From contig CM060115.1 in the NCBI GenBank assembly GCA_030522415.1, positions 8,219,579 to 8,283,578 of the forward strand: a DNA stretch of 64,000 nt, read 5' to 3'. Both the position numbers and the translations under genes were made by a program. The notes below the pieces were generated by a model. That model ran no database searches. It had not been told where the DNA came from and worked only from the letters and a program-made list of their open reading frames with translations. Every line of letters starts with the position of its first letter. Within the stretch, counting starts at the first letter, position 1. Shown here piece after piece: positions 55,344 through 64,000 of this stretch. Source of the DNA: Channallabes apus. Its lineage: Eukaryota; Chordata; Actinopteri; Siluriformes; Clariidae.

Positions 55344-58300
55344 GTGAGTCCTGGAGGCAGGGTTTTTTTTTTTTTTTTTTTTTTGCTACTGGCTACTCCA
55401 AAGTTAAAGAAACGAGATGGATATAATATAAAGTGCAATCAAACTAAAGTGACCGTTATCTCTGTGAAAATATTTTAATCTCACAATCGCTCCATACAAA
55501 CCACACTGTGTCCAGTGTTCTATATAGTGCCATATTATTATAAAGCAACCTTTTTTTTTTTTCGCCCTTCAGGCACAAAAGAGTGCGTTCTTCGTGGCGG
55601 ATATCGGAGCCGTCATCTTGCAACAGATCCGATGGAAAACTCACATGGAGCATATTCGACCGTTCTATGACGTCAAGTGTAACAGCAGCGCTGTGGTGGT
55701 CGAGATCCTGGCCGCACTGGGAATCGGCTTTGTCTGCTCCAGCAAGGTATACCCAAATCGATCCACGTCCCCTCAAGGTTATAGGTGTCGGGCAGCTGCT
55801 TTGTGACTTGAGCTTAGGTAATTAATGATGTGTGAACACTGATTGTAGCCTTTGACTAAAGTTTTCTGCAAATGAATGCACTTTCTTGAAAAAAAGAATG
55901 CTCCATGTAGCTCAATGTAGGGGACATTATAAACATAAAAAATAAGCATACATACATAATGTTGTCTACAAGCTCTTCCTAACAACAGCTTGTTTTGGAT
56001 AAACATCCAGTTATAAAACCAAACCCAAAAATTTTAGGCACTATTTATCTGTTTAAAAACTGTTCACAGCACGAGTTGGACTTGGTGAAGAGCTTCGGTG
56101 TCCCAGCCCAAGATGTCATCCTAGGTGGAGCCTGCAAGCAACTCTCGCTCATTAAATATGCTGCTAAACTCGGCGTCCGGTTGCTGGTGTGCGACAACGA
56201 GGCTGAGATGAGGAAGATCGCACGCTCCCATCCGAATGCAAAGTAAGACTCTGGGTTCACATCACCGTCACGATAATTATTGAGCAAGTCCCTCAGCGTT
56301 AGTGTTTTATGTAGTTACCAGCTATACACTTAGAAGAAATGTTTTACTTTTGCTCCTTGAATAATGAATTTATTTGCAGTATAGGTAGACATTTTTTGTA
56401 TAGAGATATATAACACTTTATCACTTACAGTAGGTGTGGAGACAGAACATTTGTTTGGGTGTACTCCCAGCATGCTTGGCTGTAATACCATGTGATGGCT
56501 TTAGGCTGCTGCTGCAGGTGTACACAGCGGGCTGCTGCGAGCACGAGGAGACGGCCATGTCTTTCGGCTGCATGCTCAAGGACTGTAGGCACCTGCTGGA
56601 GTGCGCAAAGGAGCTCAGCCTGAACGTAACCGGTGTCAAGTGAGTCCCCACACACTGATTAGTAACCATGTTGAAGTGTAAATATCTGATGATTTTTGAA
56701 TGTTTATAGACATTTGCACACACCCTGAACATTTATGGACAGTTTATGAACATTGCATCTACACATTCATGAATATCTGTACACTTCCCAGACATTTATA
56801 TTTAAATTCTATGTCAATTTCCACAACAAAAATAAAAATGTTCTTTATTTGTACAGCCAAATCTTCTATATTTGTACAGTTAATTTTTTTAAATATATTT
56901 TGTTCTTATCTTCTATAGCTATAGTTTCTATAGCAACATTTTTTTTATTCTTATTTTATTCCATAATTAGTTTCTTATTAATAATCTTTTTTTAAACGGT
57001 CACGGGCAGTTGTATAAGCATTTCACTGCATATTGTACTGTATATGACTGTGTATGTGACAAATTAAATGTTTAATTTGAGTTTAATCAAGTCTAACTGA
57101 ACAGATAATTGTGCTGATTCATATTGTGGCTGGACTGAAAGTAAAGCAAAAGTGGGTATAACTTTTTTTGAATGAACTGACTTGACATAAGTCAAATTGC
57201 ACGTTAGTAGATGAATTTTTCTACACAAAGGGACGACTCGACATAGTCTCCGTCACAAGTGTTGCAAATGCATCGTCATACTCCACTCTGGAAATTCCCC
57301 TTACGGAGCAATATTCACTGATGGACGAAAGCCTTCAAAGAAGGTAAATTCATGTCGGTTAATTAAAAAAGTGATTTCCACTTTTGCATTACTTTCAGTA
57401 CAGCCCCGGTAGTGAAACATTTTAAAATCATCTTTAAAACATTAACAGGGATGATAGCGTTCCGGCACCACGCCGGATTTCTGGCGTACTGTGGCTGCGG
57501 GGGAAAAAAAAAAAAATCAGGTTCGCGGATATTGATCTGTCCTTTCTCTAGATCTGAGACGCGCAGGTGATAGAGAAGGAACAGCCAATCAGAAGTAGTG
57601 TGCGGATGTCTGTGATTGGCGAGTTTTGTGGCTGTTTTATAACACTGGACAAAGTTCAGCGAGCGTACAGGCAGAGTCGAGCGCGCACAGAAAATAAATG
57701 TTGCACGCGCATGCAGGCAGAGTCGAGCGCGCACAGAATCGCTCAGAATTGTGGCAGGAATTATAACGCCATAATATTCCACCCTCACTGGCCGATCGTG
57801 TTACTAAAAATTCGCTTGTGCTCATGTGCGTCGCTGGGCCATTTTTAGCGGGCCTTTAACATTTGTACTCAGCCCCCCTAAAAATTCTCCATAAACTTTA
57901 CCCAAATTTCATATGAAAGTGTCGGCAGACTTTGGCTCCTTCCCGTCTTCAATTCACCATCACAGGGGAGGTTTCAGGCCAGGTGTGTGTTTTTCGATAA
58001 ATTGTTCTATCTGCGTCAGTACAGTCCGTTCTCATAAATACAGTTTGTGACGTCTTGTGCCGGATAGTCAGAGGAAAAAAGAAGCTCAGAGACAAAACGG
58101 CGGTTAGTACAAACTTTTATCTGTTTTTCTTAACGTCACAAAAAACACAATGCAAGAGCATGAGTAGAATTAAAGGGAAAGTGTAAGAGTAGAAAGCGCT
58201 TCGGGAGGAGAGCAGCACACACGCTCCTATTTCGCCCTCGTCTTCTTGAACGTCTCTCCAGCGCACGCACCGGGGGCGGGGCAACACACCTAAAAAGGGC

Positions 58301-61300
58301 GACAGACATACATCCATACATGCAATGGTATATAACGTTGTAGTGACCGTTACAAGTTTACAAAATGTCATGAGGGATTAATCGGTTAAATCTTCGCTGT
58401 GTTAACCCTCATCACACCAGCTGTTTCCTCCAGTGAACATGAGGCCCTTAATACAGACTCTATGAACCTATAGTCTACTTTATAAAACAATCATGCCGTT
58501 ACTGTTTTAATTGGAAAACCTAACTGTCTATATAAAACATTGCACAGTGCATATGGCATTAACTACCATAGAGTTATGCACATAAATGATTAAAAAATAG
58601 TGACAGACTGCATTCAGTGCACTCGTTTAACTGTATAGCAGTGTGATTTATAGAGATTGTAAATTCTCTTTTAATAAAATTAAAATTATTTATATGTTAT
58701 ATAAATATAATAAATAATAAATATTGTATTTTATTAAATAATGTCCCAAATCGTAAAATACATTTATTAGCCTTAGAGTAGGGTTTTTGCCACTACAAGT
58801 TACTTTTTTTTTAATGAATAGAAACAAAAAAAAATAATGATATTAAAAAGATGCTTTGTTTATTTACGTTATAACAATGTTTGTCTATATTAATGTATTT
58901 GAATATATAGCCTAGTAGCTATGAAATGTTAAAGGGTTGAATAGAGAACCTACTGTCTTTTATTTATGTAGCTAAAACAGTAAATTAAACTAGATAACCT
59001 GATGATCAAAGTTTTTATATTTATATTTAACTGCAGATGGAAGGTTTTTCAAGTCACATGAAGAAAATTTTTTTCTATTCTTACCTGCTGCTCATCATGG
59101 GAGGCCTACTCCCATGTGACATGAAAAACCTTCCATTGCCAAAGAATTAACAGATAAATGTTTGATTTTATTGGCACCCACACCGTTTATTCCATTGTCC
59201 AGCCTCATAGGTGTGTTGTTTATTTTGCTAATCAATGTAAGTTTAAAGTTATATGCTGTTTTCTGGTTATATTTTTCTGATTGTACCTGAACTGTACATA
59301 GAAAAAATGTTTATACGGTAAACAGCGTGTGTGATCGAGAAGACTCATTTGAGTACTGATTCTGAACAAACCAAATATGTGTTAAACATCTATAGGGGCT
59401 GAGCCCCCCCTTAACTGAAAATCCTAGAAACGCCCCTGCTTGTGCTCCTTCATTGCTGAGCTTGACCTGCCATTTAATATCGCACACCCACTCATCACTT
59501 TATGTAAGAAATTAGCGGAGGATAATCAATTAGTTAATCAATTCCTGTGTACTTTGGAATTCTATTGTTGCCACTTACTGACCTGTCTTGGTCTGGCTGT
59601 AGCATTTACTTCCAGTGATTGTACTAAGATTGGCTAATAATGTCAATCTAGTCACTGAACATATTGAGAAGAAAATGCTGTTTCTTCTTGAATAATACTG
59701 GGGGCATAATGCAAATATGAAAATATCTAAAAAGAGCCACTTGACAATAATGATGATCAGGGTTATACATAGGCTGTTTATATATTTGGGGCCAACAAGT
59801 TATGTGTTAAAAGTGCAAAAATCTCGCATACATAGTACCCCCACTCCTACTCACCTCGGGGGCAAGGAAAAAAAGTTTAGGCTCAGGAATTTTTTCCACT
59901 ATCAGCCCTGCATTAATGAAATTTTACATGCTTATGAGATTTTGTGAAAAATTAGGCTTTTTGGTTGTTGTTGGTCTGCCGGTGCACATGCTGTTGCTTC
60001 ATCTCAAATCAAACAAACGAACCAAGTGGTTATACGAGGCTGAGTCAAAAATTATTCGCGCTCCGGTTATATTTAAAATTGCCTTATTAGCGCATTCCGT
60101 CTAAGGCTATTGTCGGATGACGGACATCCGCACACTTCCACCCACGCTGTTGACACTGTGCAAAAACTTTGTTCTGAGGTATCTCAGCATCCTCCCTATC
60201 AGCCCTACGAGTAGGACAAAGATTCACTTTCGATGAAGAAGTGAAGACAGCGGTGTGTTCATGGGTCGTAGCTCATTTATCAAAACATTTCTTAATGAGA
60301 GAATACGAAAGCTTGTTGACAGATGGACAGAGTGTAACGAAAAGCAATGAAGATTATGTTGGGAAAATGATGTAAAAATTCATTCTACAGCTACAGGATC
60401 ATTCTTGACTCACCCTCGTAATATCGTACTGTTTATGCTGAGTCATGCTGAGTTGTATAACTAAATTGCCGCCACATGTCTGTATATTGTATGTAACAGA
60501 TTTGTTTGTTTTCTGTTCCAGGTTCCATGTCCCCAGCTGCTGCTCTGAGCCCGAGGACTTTGCTCACGCTGTGTCAGATGCACGCTGTGTGTTCGACATG
60601 GGGGTAAGTCAGCAGCACGTCTACGGTACCTCCAGACGTTTCACGGTGGGAACGATACAAATGCGCATTTTTTTTGCTTCATATATGTAACCTTTTATTT
60701 TATTATTTTTTTTTTTTTAAATGTAGGCGAAACTTGGATTTGCCATGAATGTCCTAGACATTGGTGGAGGCTTTGGCGGAACCGAGACTCAGTTAGAAAA
60801 GGTAATGTATGTTTAAAAAGAAAATAAATTTTAAAATCATGACTGCTCATTAGTGGTATGAGGTTTTATTTCAGTTATTAATCGTAAAGCATGTTATTTA
60901 GTAACAACAGTGAGTCTATTAGTCTTGGCGAGTCGGTTACCTGGATCAGAGCTGCAGCGCCATCTGCTGGACAATTATAAGAGCAATTATAGTTGCAAGC
61001 AATGATGAGCGGGCCCAAGCACCCTGCGTCGTCACCACCCGGGCACATACCAATACCATTATGGCATAATTTTAGAAAACAGGGAATTTTATGTTAAGAC
61101 CTCCAAAAAGCCCAACATGCTTTGGAAAAAAAGCATCACACTATGTGTGACATTACATTAAATGACGTCACATCAAAGTTATTAACCACTTTAGTTTGAT
61201 TGACAACAGTGATTTTTTATTTTTTATTTTTTTGGTGATAGCAAGTCTGTTACCCAGTATATTCAAACCTGGATCAGAGCTGCAGCGCCATCTGCTGGGC

Positions 61301-63936
61301 AATTATAAAAGGAATAAATTAATAAGTTAAGAGAGTTGCATCCTGTAAAAAAGATCTGTACCTTCTGACCAAACATTGCTATGGTACAAGATATGCTATA
61401 AGTCCACCACAGAAGTTGTTTTCTTGTGTTGGTCAATTTTTCTCCTCCTTTAATATTTCTCATACCGGACAATGCTATTTTATAATGATTTTCCCGTCAA
61501 TCACAGGTTTGTGTTATTGAATTGGTTTGAATTATCTTCTGATGCAGGTGAAAAGAGCTTTGAAACCCATGCTGGAAGCGTACTTCCCTCATTCAACTCC
61601 TGTGTCCGTCATCGCAGAACCTGGAGCCTACTACGTGTCTGCTGCTTTCTCACTGGCTGTGAGCATCATCTCAAAGAAAATGGCAGCTCAGGGTGCCACG
61701 CATCATACACCGAGTAAGTACTGTGCAATAACTATAATAGTTTTGTTTTTCCTAAAAAAATATATATATATTGATATATACTGCAGCATTTTTTGAAAAT
61801 CAAAGAAGATAATTTATAGTTTGAAATATTGCTTGAAGATATACAGTGGGGGAAATAAGTATTTGATTCCCTACAGATTTTCTGTGGGAAGTTTGCCCAC
61901 TTATAATTTTCTATCATAGGTTTATGGTAAAGGATTGAGACAGAATATCAACTAAAAATCCAGAAAAAGCACATTATACAAATGTTATGAATTAAGTTGA
62001 ATTTCAATGAGGGAAATAAATATTTGATCCCAAAGCGAAATATGACTTAGTACTTGGTAGAGAAACCCTTGCTGGAAAGCACAGTAGGAAGACGTTTCTT
62101 GTAGTTGGAAATCTGTAGGGGAGCGATTTCCTTCTTCAGTAGAGAAGTTATCAACCCAATACTTATTTCCCCCACTGTATATTCTGTGTTTAAAGTAAGT
62201 AAATATATTAGAATAGGGAAATAATTTTGATGCAGTATTAATGTCTGATGCATTCGGTTCTGTGGATTTTTTTCTAAGGAATGAGTTATTGGTTGGTTAG
62301 TTTTAATCCAAATGTTCAACATTTTAATAGCATCACAGATAAGCAGGAGTTCTCTTTCTGGGGAAAATGCGTTAACGAACCCCTAAAGTTTTTCCTTCAT
62401 CTCACACATCTGAAATTTTGTGAGATTTCTTAATCAAGATTTCCCGTCTTGCTTCCTTTGTAAAACAGCTGGGTTTTAATTGTTCAAGTGTCTGCTATTA
62501 CAGCCGTCATGTATTTCAGCTTTCTATAAAGCTCATAACTTGGACACTTCCTGCCTCCATCTTTTTACTAGCCATTCATATTTAAAAAACGGGTTTGCAG
62601 TTAGCTGATTTTAACAAAATTTCAAGCATGAACGTTTTCAGTTTGAAAGACCAAAATGTTAGACGTTTATGTTCACTTTCCTGGAACAGAATTAATTATA
62701 TGTATCCTTTTACTTATTTATGTATTCTTTTATTTATCATTTTTGTCTGTCCTCAGATACACTGTATGCAAATGGTTGGCCAGAGTTCACGTACTGTCTG
62801 AACGATGGCGTGTTTGGCTCTTTTGCTTGTAAACTTTTGGACGAATCTGTTCCTGTTCCATCTCTACTCAAGGTGAGGCATTTTCATTCACAGCGCATGT
62901 ACCTATTCAGATTGGATTAACTTATTAGAGTGATGTCAGTTTTTTTTTTTTTATTTATTTATTTATTTTATTTTTTTATGAATTTATTCATTTTTAAACA
63001 CTTCTCCCCAGTAATAAACTCAGACTTTGGCACAACAATAAAACATTTTCAAACTAGGTGGCATAACACCTTCAAAGGAAACTGCTTCCTGCCCTCTTCT
63101 GCATAAGGTCTAGTCTTGTTTGGATTTACAGGAAAAAGAGCGTATGATAATAAACTCATAATATACAATGCCAGCTTTTCTTGCCAGCCCCTGATCCTCC
63201 CTTCCCTTTTTTTCAATTCCCAAGCCTATCCCAATACATGATACCCAATTTTCCATACACTATGATTCAATCATTTGTAAAGAAACACATTTCATTCCGT
63301 AACACTTTGCGTCTGAAATAAGTGAAAATGTTCAGTAGAGAAGTTATCAACCCAAGTCAGGATTCATAAACCTGAGGAAATTGACTGACGGTGTGTTGTC
63401 GGTTGTCTCGCTGTAGGAGATCTCCGCTGAGGAGCCGTTCTTCTCCAGCAGTCTGTGGGGCAACACGAACGATGATCTGGACCAGGTGCTGGAGACCTGT
63501 CTTCTCCCAGAGCTCAGTGTTGGAGACTGGCTGGTGTTTAACCACATCGGGGCCAACGGTCTCATGGTAACGGGGGATCCTATGCCTCCTGTTCACTACA
63601 TCATCTCTGCAAAAGACTGGTAAGGGCTTTCAGTATTAGGATTTCAAATGCTACAATGTAGCTGCCTAACGTATCAGTGTTTATTATTAAGTTTCTCTTT
63701 AGACTCTTTAGACATCCCATGTAGAGAGCTTGTATAGATGGTGTGTGTGTGTGGGTGGGGCATTTAATGTTATTCTATTTTTATGGATTTTATGTTAAAC
63801 TCTATGGAATCCATTTCACAGGTACGAGATCCAAAACTACGGCGTCACGCTGGACACGGCCCTGAAGAACTTGTGTCTGGTCCCATGTTTCCAGAAGCCC
63901 AGTCTGAGCGAGAGCGCCATCTCCACTCCGGCTTAG
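55242..63936 (+). CDS. azin1: azin1, antizyme inhibitor 1 (complete)
   Basis: Antizyme inhibitor resembles ornithine decarboxylase (ODC) but has no activity; it binds antizyme, freeing ODC and raising polyamine levels. Exons: 55242-55343, 55573-55746, 56070-56242, 56505-56639, 60522-60603, 60727-60801, 61548-61713, 62757-62872, 63417-63619, 63822-63936; 446 aa against 448 in human. Starting at the ATG 55242, Lys69, His197, Ser200 and Gly235-237 fall exactly on ODC numbering, which supports this start; an ATG at 55236 has a poorer context. Catalytic positions are lost: ODC Asp88 is Val, Arg277 is Ala274, Cys360 is Asn359, Tyr389 is Asn388. The antizyme-binding stretch (KQLSLIKYAAKLGV, about 115-140) is kept. 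Ending and wording fit AZIN1 rather than ODC1; AZIN2 is less likely. Confidence 0.95.
55573..55746 (+). CDS. azin1: azin1 coding exon 2
   Basis: 58 codons; AQKSAFFVADIGAVILQQIR, then PFYDVKCNSSAVVVEILAAL with Lys69, then GIGFVCSSK with Val at the ODC Asp88 position. Donor GTATAC. Confidence 0.95.
56070..56242 (+). CDS. azin1: azin1 coding exon 3 (antizyme-binding element)
   Basis: 173 bp; HELDLVKSFGVPAQDVILGG then ACKQLSLIKYAAKLGV and CDNEAEMRKIARSHPNA. The KQ.S.IKYAA.. segment is the antizyme-binding element shared with ODC. Donor GTAAGA. Confidence 0.95.
56505..56639 (+). CDS. azin1: azin1 coding exon 4
   Basis: 135 bp; (K)LLLQVYTAGCCEHEETAMS then FGCMLKDCRHLLECAKELSL and NVTGV; donor GTGAGT. 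Confidence 0.94.
56640..57822. other. azin1 intron 4, first part
   Basis: AT-rich DNA to 57100 ending in a fish repeat tail (ATGACTGTGTATGTGACAAA). 57400-57810 is CpG-rich with a direct duplication CAGGCAGAGTCGAGCGCGCA at 57668 and 57714; probably another transposon, unclassified. Confidence 0.4.
57823..59438. mobile_element. non-autonomous hAT element with perfect 8-bp target duplication
   Basis: CTTGTGCT occurs at 57815-57822 and again at 59439-59446. Ends are imperfect inverted repeats: CATGTGCGTCGCTGGGCC on the left against CAGGGGCGTTTCTAGGAT at the right (inverted). Both ends carry CTNAGCCCCCC about 50 bp inside. No transposase coding seen; the middle holds a CpG-rich patch near 58200-58290 and a 24-bp hairpin at 59037-59136. 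In the azin1 intron 56640-60521. Confidence 0.8.
60035..60418 (+). mobile_element. mariner-type deleted element
   Basis: TA-flanked ends CGAGGCTGAGTCAAAAATTA and, inverted, CGAGGGTGAGTCAAGAATGA. Interior keeps a degraded mariner C-terminus (FDEEVKTAVCSWV, then ESLLTDGQSVTKSNEDYVGK in shifted frames). In the azin1 intron before 60522. Confidence 0.75.
60522..60603 (+). CDS. azin1: azin1 coding exon 5
   Basis: 82 bp; (K)FHVPSCCSEPEDFAHAVSD then ARCVFDMG; His197 and Ser200 on ODC numbering. Preceded by a 3.9 kb intron packed with transposons. Confidence 0.95.
60727..60801 (+). CDS. azin1: azin1 coding exon 6
   Basis: 25 codons; AKLGFAMNVLDIGGGFGGTE then TQLEK, the glycine-rich loop (PLP phosphate loop in ODC). 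Donor GTAATG. Confidence 0.95.
61548..61713 (+). CDS. azin1: azin1 coding exon 7
   Basis: 166 bp; VKRALKPMLEAYFP, then VIAEPGAYYVSAAFSLAVSI. ODC has Arg in EPGR; here it is Ala, one mark of lost PLP binding. Donor GTAAGT. Confidence 0.95.
61844..62177. mobile_element. Tc1-like MITE in azin1 intron
   Basis: CAGTGGGGGAAATAAGTATT at the left and its exact inverse at the right, flanked by TA, 334 bp. No coding sequence. Confidence 0.85.
62757..62872 (+). CDS. azin1: azin1 coding exon 8
   Basis: 116 bp; (N)TLYANGWPEFTYCLNDGVF then GSFACKLLDESVPVPSLLK; NDGV.GSF is shared by ODC and AZIN. Donor GTGAGG. Confidence 0.95.
63417..63619 (+). CDS. azin1: azin1 coding exon 9
   Basis: 203 bp; EISAEEPFFSSSLWGNTNDD then LDQVLETCLLPELSVGDWLV and PPVHYIISAKD. 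Asn359-Asp360 replaces the ODC Cys-Asp pair; Asn388 replaces Tyr389. Donor GTAAGG. Confidence 0.95.
63822..63936 (+). CDS. azin1: azin1 last coding exon with stop
   Basis: 115 bp; (W)YEIQNYGVTLDTALKNLCL then VPCFQKPSLSESAISTPA and TAG at 63934-63936. As in AZIN1, the C-terminal ODC degradation tail is absent. Only 64 bp of 3' UTR is in the window. Confidence 0.95.
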
Positions 63937-64000
63937 TGAAGCAAAGATTTCCCGGGGCTACAGTGGCCTCGCTGGCTAATTTAATTAAAAGAAAAACCTT

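Noticed and set aside
55242..63936. Identity as ornithine decarboxylase (odc1)
   Set aside because: Catalytic positions Asp88, Arg277, Cys360 and Tyr389 are replaced, the C-terminal degradation tail is missing, and the PPW uORF and the atp6v1c1 neighbour fit azin1.

Overview
This window looks like a teleost fish nuclear genome. Three intron-rich vertebrate genes are embedded in roughly 50 kb of intronic and intergenic DNA that is full of Tc1/mariner and hAT transposons, tRNA-like SINEs, LINE remnants and long microsatellites. The SINE wording (tRNA-like head, then a tail about a sum stated in 'data rows' of TGAATGAA repeats) is typical of fish and could suggest a catfish-like genome, but that is only an impression. 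All gene models were read by eye from splice sites, reading phase and recognised protein families.

Layout. (1) About 1-26.5 kb, plus strand: the 3' part of spire1, an actin nucleator (KIND domain C-terminal part, four WH2-type actin-binding segments, myosin V tail-binding motif, Spir box, FYVE-like zinc finger). The first exon lies upstream of the window. Its introns hold three Tc1-like elements, a hAT MITE with 8-bp target duplications, a 36-bp minisatellite of about 45 copies and two copies of another MITE. (2) About 31.4-42.7 kb, minus strand: a complete atp6v1c1 (V-ATPase subunit C, 383 aa, 12 coding exons and a probable non-coding first exon), tail-to-tail with spire1. One of its introns uses a GC donor. 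(3) About 50.8-63.9 kb, plus strand: a complete azin1 (antizyme inhibitor 1, 446 aa, 10 coding exons, two 5' UTR exons), head-to-head with atp6v1c1. The second 5' UTR exon carries an upstream reading frame without AUG that ends in Pro-Pro-Trp, the hallmark of the polyamine-sensing uORF described in vertebrate AZIN1 mRNAs.

How the genes relate. The three genes do not form a pathway. spire1 acts in actin-dependent vesicle transport, atp6v1c1 in organelle acidification, azin1 in polyamine homeostasis. As I recall it, human AZIN1 and ATP6V1C1 are also divergent neighbours, so that pair looks like ancient synteny; spire1 next to them would be a fish-lineage arrangement.

No bacterial system, CRISPR array or clearly new protein family was found. 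The observations most worth a second look are the azin1 uORF, the 36-bp array with a MITE fragment inside it, an intronic 26-bp hairpin in spire1, a hAT element with a perfect target duplication inside azin1, and the absence in azin1 of the serine that is recoded by RNA editing in human.
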